Source: Streptomyces sp. ISL-98 | Lineage (GTDB): Bacteria > Actinomycetota > Actinomycetes > Streptomycetales > Streptomycetaceae | Assembly: GCF_018614055.1 (NCBI RefSeq) | Contig: NZ_JAGGPB010000025.1 | Span: 186,001 to 250,000 of the forward strand | Reading direction: 5' to 3' | Length of the DNA: 64,000 bases | Part shown: positions 32,510 to 40,330 of the stretch, one piece after another | How the letters are laid out: every line of letters starts with the position of its first letter | Position numbering within the stretch: the first letter of the stretch is position 1 | Translations under genes and position numbers: made by a program | The notes under the pieces: generated by a model | Told to the model about the DNA's origin: nothing | Seen by the model: only the letters and a program-made list of their open reading frames with translations | The model's database searches: none

Positions 32510-33115
32510 CTATCCGACCGTGTCGAGCAGCCTGGCGGTGTGCATTCGGCCGGCGTACTCGACCAGGCGCACCAGCACCTCCTTCCCCGAATCGCGGTCG
32601 CGTGCGTCGCACAGCACGACTGGTGTGCCCCGGTCCAGGTCCAGGGCGCGTGACACTTCGTGCGCGCCATAAGTCCGGGTGCCGGGGAAGCAGTTGACCG
32701 CTATGACGAACGGGATGCGGCGGTGCTCGAAGTAGTCCACGGCGGGGAAGCAGTCCTCCAGGCGGCGGGTGTCGGCTAGGACGACGGCGCCCAGTGCGCC
32801 TTGGGACAACTCGTCCCACAGGAACCAGAACCGGTCCTGACCTGGCGTACCGAAGAGGTACAGCGACAGCCCGGATCTGATGGTGATGCGTCCGAAGTCC
32901 ATGGCGACGGTCGTGGTGGTCTTCTGGTCAACACCCCCTGTGTCGTCCACCGTCCGGCCCGCCTCACTGAGCTGTTCCTCAGTGCGCAGCGGCCGGATCT
33001 CACTCACCGCGCCGACGAGGGTCGTCTTGCCGACCCCGAAGCCGCCTGCGACGAGAATCTTCAACGCGAGGGCGGCCGTTTCGTCGGCCTTGTCATCAGA
33101 GCGCTCGGAGCCCAT
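32510..33115 (-). CDS. cvnD: Conservon GTPase CvnD
   Basis: A 201-residue Ras-like GTPase. Walker A is GGFGVGKTTLVGAV (24-37), the switch region carries GVDQKTTTTVAMDFG, and the G3-type motif is YLFGTPGQDRF, where DxxG is replaced by GTPG as in the MglA/Cvn family. The G4-type motif is VIAVNCFPG (NCF instead of NKxD). It overlaps cvnC by 20 bases and follows cvnA-B-C in the usual order. It would cycle between GTP and GDP at the membrane under control of CvnB-type proteins and the CvnA kinase-like sensor. Confidence 0.92.
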   Translation of the reverse strand: MGSERSDDKADETAALALKILVAGGFGVGKTTLVGAVSEIRPLRTEEQLSEAGRTVDDTGGVDQKTTTTVAMDFGRITIRSGLSLYLFGTPGQDRFWFLWDELSQGALGAVVLADTRRLEDCFPAVDYFEHRRIPFVIAVNCFPGTRTYGAHEVSRALDLDRGTPVVLCDARDRDSGKEVLVRLVEYAGRMHTARLLDTVG

Positions 33116-33512
33116 CGATCACTTCTTCCAGGATTTTCTCGTCGGGCAGCTGGGCGGGAGGTACGGGCCGGCTGACCGTGACGTAGCCGGATTCGAGCAG
33201 GTCACCGAGGAGTACACGGACCACACCGACCGGCAGGTCGGCGTCCGCGGAGAGTTCCGCGACGGACTGGGTCTCCGTGCGGCACAGCGCGAGCAGTGCG
33301 CGGTGTTCGGGGCCGAGCAGCGATTCCTCGGCGCTGCCCGGCGCGTCGTCTGCGATGTCGACGAGCGCGATGAGGTCGAACCGCACCCCGCTCGGGCCCG
33401 GCTTGGTCCGGCCGCCCGTCATGGCGTACGGGCGTACCAACGGGCCCGCGTCGGCGTCGTACCAGTGGCTGCCCTCGTGGTCGGTGTAGCCGGTGCCCCT
33501 GTCGTCGGTCAT
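33096..33512 (-). CDS. cvnC: DUF742 protein CvnC
   Basis: A 138-residue protein of the DUF742 family. It starts with a tyrosine- and glycine-rich segment (DADAGPLVRPYAMTGGRTKP) and then a winged-helix-like part with LCRTETQSVAELSADADLPV and GVVRVLLGDLLESGYVTVSR. It sits between cvnB and cvnD in a conservon, where this family always occurs. Function in the complex is not well defined; it probably links the sensor and the GTPase. Overlaps cvnD by 20 bases. Confidence 0.9.
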   Translation of the reverse strand: MTDDRGTGYTDHEGSHWYDADAGPLVRPYAMTGGRTKPGPSGVRFDLIALVDIADDAPGSAEESLLGPEHRALLALCRTETQSVAELSADADLPVGVVRVLLGDLLESGYVTVSRPVPPAQLPDEKILEEVIDGLRAL

Positions 33513-33539
33513 GTGCGGTGCCGCCTTATCTGCGTACGG

Positions 33540-33983
33540 TCAGCCCGCGGCCGTCGGCCGTGCGGCGAGGCGTGGCGGTGTGTACAGGTGCTCGCCCACG
33601 CGTTTGACGAGTCGGGCCATCTCGTAGGCGATGAGGCCGATGTCCGCGGTCGCGGCGCTCAGGACGGCGAGGCAGGAGCCGTCGCCGGCCGCGGCGACGA
33701 ACAGGAAGCCGTCGTCCATCTCCACCAGTGTCTGGCGCACCTCTCCGGCGTGGAAGTGGCGTCCCGCGCCCTTGGCGAGGCTGTGGAAGCCGGAGGCCAC
33801 GGCGGCCAGGTGTTCGGCGTCCTCTCGGTTCAGTGCGCTCGACGCGCCGACGGCCAGACCGTCGTTCGACAGCACGACGGCGTGCCGTACTTCGCCCACC
33901 CTGGTCACCAGGTCGTCCAGCAGCCAGTCGAGTTCGCCGGAATGGCCGGTGGTGCCGGTTCCGACCCTCTCGTGCTCGATCAT
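33540..33983 (-). CDS. cvnB: Roadblock/LC7 protein CvnB
   Basis: A 147-residue roadblock protein. The domain runs SGELDWLLDDLVTRVGEVRH, SNDGLAVGASSALNREDAEH and GSCLAVLSAATADIGLIAYE. The ATG overlaps the cvnA stop by four bases (ATGA), which is standard for conservons. It is the first of two roadblock proteins in the cluster. It should act as the regulatory partner of CvnD or bridge it to CvnA. Confidence 0.92.
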   Translation of the reverse strand: MIEHERVGTGTTGHSGELDWLLDDLVTRVGEVRHAVVLSNDGLAVGASSALNREDAEHLAAVASGFHSLAKGAGRHFHAGEVRQTLVEMDDGFLFVAAAGDGSCLAVLSAATADIGLIAYEMARLVKRVGEHLYTPPRLAARPTAAG

Positions 33984-36454
33984 GCGTGGTCTCCTTCGCT
34001 GCCGCGGGTCCATCCGCTGCGGTATGCCGTCATGCGGTCCCTGGCCTGTTCCGGGGTGCGCTCTTGCGCGTTTTCACCGGAAGGGGGACGTGGTGAGGGG
34101 GGCTCGGGCGGGGGTGCTTCGCGCAGTTGCGGGACGAGGCTGGCCTGGCGGACCCTGCGCGGGAGTCCGTCCTCGCCGTTCCGCGTTCCGTGCGGGTCCG
34201 TGTCGCCTGATTCCGTCCGTTCAGTGGGGCGGCTCTTGTGCAGGCGCAGCGAGGTGACTCCGGCGGCTTCCTCCGGCCGCGGGTGCGGGTGTGGCTGTGC
34301 CGCCAGGACCGGGCGTGGTGCGGGGGCGGGGGCAGGGGCGGGGAATGCGGTGCCGTTCGTCCGGGCGGGCCCCGGTTCGGGAGCGGGAGTTCGCCCCGCT
34401 TTGGTGACCGCGCTCTGCAGCAGCGGAATCGGCAGCAGCACGACGGCCGTTGTGCCGCCGTACGGCGACGTACGCAGATGCACCTTGATGCCGTGCCGGG
34501 AGGCGAGCCTGCTGACCACGAAGAGCCCGAGCCGGTCGCTGTCGAAGAGGTCGAGCGCTTCGGACTGCTCGATCCTGCGGTTGGCCTCGGCCAGGGACTC
34601 CTTGCCCATGCCGAGTCCGCGGTCCTCGATCTCCAGGGCGTAGCCGTTGCCCACCGGTTCGCCGCTGACGCGCACTTTGGTGTGCGGCGGGGAGAACTGG
34701 GCGGCGTTCTCGACCAGTTCGGCGAGGAGGTGGGTGAGGTCCGCGACGGTAGCGCCCACGACGGCGGCCTCGGGCAGGATCCGTACCTCTACGCGTGCGT
34801 AGTCCTCGATCTCGGACACAGCGGCGCGGACGACATTGGTCAGCGGTACGGGCATGCGCCAGGCGCGGCCGGGGGCCGCTCCGGACAGGATGATCAGGCT
34901 TTCCGCATGCCTGCGCATCCGCGTGGTGAGGTGGTCGAGGCGGAAAAGGTCGCCGAGTTCGCTCGGGTCGTCGGCGCGGCGCTCCATGGTGTCGAGCAGG
35001 TTGAGCTGACGGTGGACGAGGACCTGGCTCCTGCGGGCGAGGTTCACGAAGATTCCGGATACGCCGTTGGCCAGTTCGGCGCGTTCCACGGCCGCGCCGA
35101 CGGCGGCCCGGTGCACGGTCGCGAGGGCTTCTGCGACCTGGCCGATCTCGTCGTCGGCGGGCGGTTCTTGCGGCGCTTCCGCGTTGACGTCGATTTCTTC
35201 GCCGGCGCGGAGCCTCTGCATGGCGTGGGGCAGTTTGCGGCGGGCGATTTCGAGGGCGCCGTTGCGCAGGCTGACGAGTTCGACGACGAGTCCGCGGCCG
35301 ATGCGTACGGAGATGACGAGGGAGGCGGCCACGGCGCCGAGGCCCAGGAGCACCGCCGCGCCCGACGGCGTGAGCACGCCCTGGGCGAGCGGGTCGGTGC
35401 GGTCGGCCGCGTTCCCGCCGGTGCCCGCCCCGATCGCGCGCACGCCGCGCTGTACGGCGGTGTGGGCCGTCTTCCAGGTGGCCTCCGGTACGGCCTGGGC
35501 GGCCTTCCGTCCCGGCGGGGCGGCGATCACCTTGTCCTCGGCCGCGAGTACGTCGTCGTACGCGCCCTTCTTGCTGAGCGCGCGCCATGCTTCGTGCTCG
35601 GTGTCCGGCAGGTCGTCGGCGGCGGCTTCGGTCAGGTGCCTGCGCGTCTCCACGGCTCCGGCGAACTGCCGCTGCCGCTTGACGTCGAAGGTGCGGGTGC
35701 GCTGTGCGGAGGAGAGCAGCGCGTCCTCGCGCGCCAGCATCTCGCCCGCCCGGGCGAATTCGAGCAGTACGCGTGCGTCGGAGCCGAGCCGGGCGTCGTG
35801 GATGCCGGTGAGGGCGCCCGTGACGCCGAAGGCCTCCTGGATGGTCCTGGTGTACTGGTCGTACGTCTTGTCCCAGGCGGCACTGCGGTCGAGGATTCCG
35901 GTGCGCAGGGTCCGCAGATTCTGCGCACCGGATACGAAGGTGTCGAGTCTGCTGACCACGGTGTCCGGCAGCTCTGCGCCTGCGGCAACGGTGTGGCGTT
36001 CGTCGAGCCGGAGTGCGTCCACTGCCTTGTCGGTGCGTTTCGCCTGTTCTTCGACTGCGTCGGCACGGTCGCCTTTGGGGGAGGCCAAGTAGCGTACGGC
36101 CGCCCGGCGTTCGGCCTGGAGTTCGGCGACGGCGACGGCGACAGGGGTACGGACCTGCTCGTCGACACGTTGCAGTTGCCGCTGGCGGGCCACGTCCTGG
36201 GCGGTGGTGACGGTGGCGAAGGCCCAGAGTGCGAGCAGTGAGACGACGGGCACCATCAGCAGCGAGACAATCTTCGCCCGTACGGTCCTCGGGCGCAGCC
36301 GCCGGCGCCCGGATGCGGACACAGAGGTGCCCGCCTGCGGCTCCTGCCCGCGGATTTCATCGGCGGGCGGACCGGCATGTGCCCGCCGTCCGCGCGTCGG
36401 AGGCGCGGACTCGGGTGGTAGGTCGGCGCCCGGGGTCCTGCGGGGTGTGCGCAT
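33980..36454 (-). CDS. cvnA: Conservon sensor kinase-like protein CvnA
   Basis: An 824-residue membrane sensor. A disordered cytoplasmic N-terminus precedes the first membrane helix (AKIVSLLMVPVVSLLALWAF, about residue 61-80). A nitrate-sensor-like outer helical domain runs to about 335, and a second membrane helix (SGAAVLLGLGAVAASLVISV) is followed by a HAMP-like linker. The HATPase domain follows: LLAELVENAAQFSPPHTKV (N-box), EIEDRGLGMGKES (G1) and SDRLGLFVVSRLASRHG (G2). The last ~130 residues are Pro/Arg-rich. The phosphoacceptor histidine box is not typical, as in other CvnA proteins. It heads the operon. Confidence 0.93.
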   Translation of the reverse strand: MRTPRRTPGADLPPESAPPTRGRRAHAGPPADEIRGQEPQAGTSVSASGRRRLRPRTVRAKIVSLLMVPVVSLLALWAFATVTTAQDVARQRQLQRVDEQVRTPVAVAVAELQAERRAAVRYLASPKGDRADAVEEQAKRTDKAVDALRLDERHTVAAGAELPDTVVSRLDTFVSGAQNLRTLRTGILDRSAAWDKTYDQYTRTIQEAFGVTGALTGIHDARLGSDARVLLEFARAGEMLAREDALLSSAQRTRTFDVKRQRQFAGAVETRRHLTEAAADDLPDTEHEAWRALSKKGAYDDVLAAEDKVIAAPPGRKAAQAVPEATWKTAHTAVQRGVRAIGAGTGGNAADRTDPLAQGVLTPSGAAVLLGLGAVAASLVISVRIGRGLVVELVSLRNGALEIARRKLPHAMQRLRAGEEIDVNAEAPQEPPADDEIGQVAEALATVHRAAVGAAVERAELANGVSGIFVNLARRSQVLVHRQLNLLDTMERRADDPSELGDLFRLDHLTTRMRRHAESLIILSGAAPGRAWRMPVPLTNVVRAAVSEIEDYARVEVRILPEAAVVGATVADLTHLLAELVENAAQFSPPHTKVRVSGEPVGNGYALEIEDRGLGMGKESLAEANRRIEQSEALDLFDSDRLGLFVVSRLASRHGIKVHLRTSPYGGTTAVVLLPIPLLQSAVTKAGRTPAPEPGPARTNGTAFPAPAPAPAPRPVLAAQPHPHPRPEEAAGVTSLRLHKSRPTERTESGDTDPHGTRNGEDGLPRRVRQASLVPQLREAPPPEPPSPRPPSGENAQERTPEQARDRMTAYRSGWTRGSEGDHA

Positions 36455-36516
36455 GGCCTCCTCGTTCCGGGTTACGGGTCGTACTGCCTGGGCGGTTCAG
36501 TGCGGCGCGGCGGCGG

Positions 36517-37290
36517 CTAAGGGGCGGCAGTTTCGGTCAGCCGTTCAGCAGAGGCGTACGCCGCGCGCTCGCGCGCTGTGGGTGAGAGTGCGACGAAGGC
36601 GGCGGTGAGGAAGAGGTATGACCCCAGGCCCACGGCGAGGGGGAAGGTGAACTGCATCGCCGCGGCCCCGGGGAGTTCACTTCCGGAGAGACTGATCCGC
36701 ACGCTCACCGCTGCCATCCCGGTGTAGTGCATGCTGCTGACCGCCGCGCCCATGACGAGTGAGGCGACGGCGACCGCGACCGGCGATTTGATGTTCAGCG
36801 CCGCCCAGAGGGCTGCGGTCGCGGCGACAACGGCGATGGCGACGGACAGTGCGACGAGCAGCGGGTCGTAAACGACGTCGCCGTGCAGGCGCAGAGCCGC
36901 CATGCCGAGGTAGTGCATGCTCGCCACTCCCACGCCCGTCGTGAAGCCACCGAGCAGCAGCGCCCTGCGACGGTCGCGGCCGTAGCCGACGGCGAACACA
37001 CCGGCTCCGACGACCAGCATCGCGACGAGCAGGCTGAGGATGGTCAGCGGCACGTTGTAGCGGATCTCGGTGCCGGTGACGCCGAAGCCGAGCATTGCGA
37101 CGAAGTGCATGGTCCAGATGCCGGTGCCGAGGGCGGATGCTGCGGTGATCAGCCAGTTGCGGCGGGAGCGCCCGCCCGCGGCCAGCGCTCGTACGGTGCA
37201 GCGCAGGGCGAGGGCGGCGCCGATGGCGGCCATCGCGTACGACAGCACGGGTGTCAGCCAGCCGAAGGTGGCGTGGTCCAGGTGTCCCAT
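36517..37290 (-). CDS. MHYT-domain integral membrane sensor
   Basis: A 257-residue protein with seven membrane helices and three repeats of the MHYT signature: WTMHFVAMLGF, ASMHYLGMAALRL and SSMHYTGMAAVSV. The conserved Met and His residues are thought to bind copper and sense oxygen, CO or NO. Unlike many relatives it carries no kinase, GGDEF or other output domain, so it must signal through a partner. It lies 62 bp upstream of cvnA on the same strand, making a functional link with the conservon likely but unproven. Confidence 0.9.
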   Translation of the reverse strand: MGHLDHATFGWLTPVLSYAMAAIGAALALRCTVRALAAGGRSRRNWLITAASALGTGIWTMHFVAMLGFGVTGTEIRYNVPLTILSLLVAMLVVGAGVFAVGYGRDRRRALLLGGFTTGVGVASMHYLGMAALRLHGDVVYDPLLVALSVAIAVVAATAALWAALNIKSPVAVAVASLVMGAAVSSMHYTGMAAVSVRISLSGSELPGAAAMQFTFPLAVGLGSYLFLTAAFVALSPTARERAAYASAERLTETAAP

Positions 37291-37441
37291 GGCTCAGGGA
37301 CGCTAGACCTGAAGGGGGCGCACACCGGGGGCGCGTTTCGAAAGCTGCCGGAATATGACAGAGATACGTTTACGAACGACCGAGCAGCGCTCGAACGTGT
37401 GCACCGCACGCGCGCCGGAGTCTCTGCGGGATCATGTCCGT

Positions 37442-38041
37442 ATGGCCGACGACCACACGCATGTCCAGGAATTCTTCACCGCCCGTGCCGCCGACTGGGA
37501 CACCCGTTTCCCGGACGACGGACCCGCCTACGCCGCCGCGGTCACTGCGCTCGGACTGCGGCCCGGCGACGCCGTGCTCGACGCAGGATGCGGCACGGGA
37601 CGCGCCCTGCCGTACCTGCGCGACGCAGTGGGCCCCGGCGGTGCGGTGCTCGGCGCCGATCTGACGCCCGCGATGCTCGAAGCGGCGGTGCACGCCGGCC
37701 GTCATCGCGGGGCGCAGCTGCTGATCGCCGATGTGGCCCGGTTGCCGGTCGCGGACGGGGCGCTGGACGCCGTCTTCGCGGCCGGGCTGATCGCGCATCT
37801 CCCCCGGCCGGGGGAGAACCTTCGCGAGCTGGCCAGGGCAGTGAAGCCCGGCGGCCTGCTGGCGCTGTTCCACCCCATCGGCCGGGCCGCCCTCGCGGCC
37901 CGGCAGGGGCGGCAGATCACCCCGGAGGATCTCCGCGCCGAGCCCAACCTCCGTCCGCTGCTGGCCGGTTCCGGGTGGCGGATGACGTCGTACACGGACG
38001 AGAGCGACAGGTTCCTCGTCCTGGCCGTACGTGGGGACTGA
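37442..38041 (+). CDS. Class I SAM-dependent methyltransferase
   Basis: A 199-residue methyltransferase of the UbiE/Methyltransf_11 type. Motif I is VLDAGCGTGRALPYL, the acidic residue ending strand 2 is in VLGADLTPAML, and motif II/III are LLIADVARLPVADGALDAVF and HLPRPGENLRELARAVKPGG. The N-terminal helix FTARAADWDTRFPDDGP is a typical substrate-cap start. ATG 37442 is chosen because it starts at the usual family point; an in-frame ATG at 37355 would add 29 residues. The methyl acceptor is not known. Confidence 0.85.
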   Translation: MADDHTHVQEFFTARAADWDTRFPDDGPAYAAAVTALGLRPGDAVLDAGCGTGRALPYLRDAVGPGGAVLGADLTPAMLEAAVHAGRHRGAQLLIADVARLPVADGALDAVFAAGLIAHLPRPGENLRELARAVKPGGLLALFHPIGRAALAARQGRQITPEDLRAEPNLRPLLAGSGWRMTSYTDESDRFLVLAVRGD

Positions 38042-38087
38042 TGACGTGGGCACCGCTAGCGAGGACTGATACGTCAGGACCGGCGAG

Positions 38088-38990
38088 TCAGGGCTGCGTG
38101 GCCGCCGGGCTCTCCGTGTGCGGGACCGGGCAGCCGCCCACGCCGGGTGTCGGGAAGGTCCCCAGGCTCCCCACCTTGTAACCGTCGGGGTATCCCTTGA
38201 TCTCCGGGTTCTGCCGGGCATAGTGCGGCGTACTGCGCGGAGGCAGCAGCCGTACGGCACGGGCGCGCAACCTGAGCGCTCCCCTGACCACCGCGCGGGT
38301 CGCGGGCGCCGGGGTGTCGTAACGGAACGCCCGCAGCAGAGCGTCGTCGAGGAGAGCGAGGCTCGCGCCGCGCACCAGGGGCGCTAGGGGGCCCGGGTAC
38401 CAGGAGGCCATCAGGGCCAGGGTCGCGTCGGAAACCTTCCGTGCCCCCTCGTCCCAGCCGAAATGCTCCGCCTCGTAGGTGTCGAGGCAGCGCTCGAACT
38501 CCTCGAAGGACTGCGGGATTTCCTTGATGCCCATCTGCTTGCCGAGCAGGGCGTAGTAGGCGGCACAGGCCCGGAGTTCGTGGTCGGACAGTCGGCGCCA
38601 GCCGTAGGAGTCGATCCAGCGCTTCGGCATGACGACGAAGGTGCACAGCACGTAGCGCATGTCGTCGTTGCTGATGTCGTAGCTGCGGTGCATCTGGTTG
38701 ATGCGGCGGATGGCCGTTCGGCCGTCCTCGCTCTCGAAACCGTGCTCCACGACGGTGTCCAGCAGTAGCGCGGTGTCGTCGTAGCGCTTCTGCGTACGGT
38801 CGGTCAGTTCGGCGGTCTCGGCAAGGAGACGGCCGATGCTCGGGACCGCGTACGTGCGATAGAGGGCCAGCTCCAGTGCACGGGTGAAGTCCCAGGGGAA
38901 CTCGTACGTCGATGTGAGCCGGTAGATCGTCAGGAAGCCCTTCTCCGGATCAAGCCGCTGGATCTCCTTCAGCCGGTCGTAGCGCTTCAA
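38088..38990 (-). CDS. MpaB/DUF2236-type oxygenase-like protein
   Basis: A 300-residue helical protein of the MpaB/latex-clearing (DUF2236) family. Relatives are haem b enzymes. Family-like segments are YEFPWDFTRALELALYRTYA and INQMHRSYDISNDDMRYVLC with FVVMPKRWIDSYGWRRLSDH. Histidines that may ligate haem are in NQMHRSY and TVVEHGF. The last 45 residues contain a C-terminal arm with PRSTPHYARQNPEIKGYPDG. Transcribed alone. The reaction is unknown; an oxygen-dependent step is expected from the family. Confidence 0.8.
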   Translation of the reverse strand: MKRYDRLKEIQRLDPEKGFLTIYRLTSTYEFPWDFTRALELALYRTYAVPSIGRLLAETAELTDRTQKRYDDTALLLDTVVEHGFESEDGRTAIRRINQMHRSYDISNDDMRYVLCTFVVMPKRWIDSYGWRRLSDHELRACAAYYALLGKQMGIKEIPQSFEEFERCLDTYEAEHFGWDEGARKVSDATLALMASWYPGPLAPLVRGASLALLDDALLRAFRYDTPAPATRAVVRGALRLRARAVRLLPPRSTPHYARQNPEIKGYPDGYKVGSLGTFPTPGVGGCPVPHTESPAATQP

Positions 38991-39088
38991 CGCACCGTCC
39001 CCCTATCTGTCGTCCGAGGTCCAACCTTACGTTGGGGGCGCACACTTGAAAGATCCGTGATCGAGCTACACAGGGGAAGGTGATCCGG

Positions 39089-39382
39089 GTGTTCGGCAGA
39101 CTCCGGAAGTTTTTCGCGGCACGACCCGACGGTGCCGGGCAGGCCCCGCCGCACCCGGAAAATCGGCAGCACAACATTTTCGAGGCCGCGGCGGTCTATG
39201 TGTCCGCCTGCGCGGAGGACGACGAGCGGCGCAGCGACGAGGCGGCCGGCTGGGTCTCGCCCGAGGCCCTCTCCTTCGGTGTCAACGAACTCGCCTGTCG
39301 GGCGTTGATCGCGCTCGCAAGGGAGCGCGACGAATCACCGCACAGTGTGGCGCGTACGCTCCTGGGTCTTCCCGCCGCCTGA
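39089..39382 (+). CDS. Small hypothetical protein
   Basis: A 97-residue protein. GTG 39089 is preferred over GTG 39080 because GGGGAAGG (39073-39080) is then eight bases away. The N-terminus is basic (FGRLRKFFAARPD). A helical core follows (NIFEAAAVYVSACAEDDERR, SFGVNELACRALIALARERD). It is probably soluble and cytoplasmic. I do not recognise a family. Divergent from the MpaB-type gene. Confidence 0.6.
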   Translation: MFGRLRKFFAARPDGAGQAPPHPENRQHNIFEAAAVYVSACAEDDERRSDEAAGWVSPEALSFGVNELACRALIALARERDESPHSVARTLLGLPAA

Positions 39383-39514
39383 CCCGGGAAGGACAGCGAT
39401 CCGGAGCTCCGGAAGGGCGGGGCCCCTGAGGGTTCTTTTCGTCCCGTGGACCTCGACGATCGGGTTACTCACTGGTTAGGGTGCGCCGACGACCGATCCG
39501 ATGAGGAGGGCGCC

Positions 39515-40315
39515 GTGACCGGGCCGGACACCGCCGAGAATGCCGAGGACGCCGAGGACGCACTGTTTGTGCTGACAGCGGTGCTGCTGACGCCCGCGCA
39601 GTTCCCCAGCGTGCTCGGCGACGACTATCCGGAGGCCTGTGCCGCGCTCGGCCTGGAGCCGTACGCCGACGGGTACGGGCTTGTGCTCGGCCAGGACGGC
39701 ACCGGAGCCCGGTGGACGGTGGTGATCGACGACGTGTCCCTGGTGGCGGTCGCCATCGCGTCCTGGGACTGCGGCATGGAGTACGACCTGTCGCCCGACG
39801 AGCGCAGCGTGGTCGCAGGCCTGCCGGGCTGGCCGCTCAGCCTCGCGGTGGCCGCTCCGGGCATACCGGCGCCGCACGACCCCGCACCCGAGGAGGGTGA
39901 AACCGGCCCGGCCCTGGCGCCGCCCGACACCGAGCAGTGGGGGCCCGCCCAGCGGCGGCTAGGCGCGGACGAAATCGCACTGCAATGGGCGGCCTGGCGT
40001 GAGCAGATCGACGACGAGGAAACCTTCGTCGCTCCCGGCGACAAGCCGCACACAGGTGTGCGGCGCGTGATCGAGGAACTGCACGCCTATGTGGAGTCCC
40101 CGCCACCGCCGGGACGGGTGCGATCCGCCTTCGCGTCCGGCGAGGCCCGTACGCTCCGTGCCGACGGTCCTGGCTGGTCCATGGTCGCCAGGACTGACGA
40201 CATCGCTTTTGTGCTGCTCGACGACGAGCCGGGAGAGGTCCTTCCGGTCGGCCGGGGGCCCGAGCTGCCCGGGCTGCTGGAGGCGCTCGACAAGATGGCC
40301 GTACGGCCTGCCTGA
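39515..40315 (+). CDS. Conserved hypothetical acidic protein
   Basis: A 266-residue very acidic soluble protein. GTG 39515 has a perfect AGGAGG upstream. The first half alternates strands and helices (EDALFVLTAVLLTPAQFPSV, WTVVIDDVSLVAVAIASWDC); the linker is Pro-rich; the second half repeats the same style (FASGEARTLRADGPGWSMVA, DIAFVLLDDEPGEVLPV), which suggests two similar beta-rich units. No named family is recognised. It converges with the large HEAT-repeat gene 15 bp downstream, whose regulation may be separate. Confidence 0.6.
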   Translation: MTGPDTAENAEDAEDALFVLTAVLLTPAQFPSVLGDDYPEACAALGLEPYADGYGLVLGQDGTGARWTVVIDDVSLVAVAIASWDCGMEYDLSPDERSVVAGLPGWPLSLAVAAPGIPAPHDPAPEEGETGPALAPPDTEQWGPAQRRLGADEIALQWAAWREQIDDEETFVAPGDKPHTGVRRVIEELHAYVESPPPPGRVRSAFASGEARTLRADGPGWSMVARTDDIAFVLLDDEPGEVLPVGRGPELPGLLEALDKMAVRPA

Positions 40316-40330
40316 CCGCCTTCTCGCGGG

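Noticed and set aside
34238-36241. 667-codon plus-strand frame opposite cvnA
   Set aside because: Antisense shadow of the histidine-kinase-like gene, with Gly/Arg/Val composition and no recognised domain.
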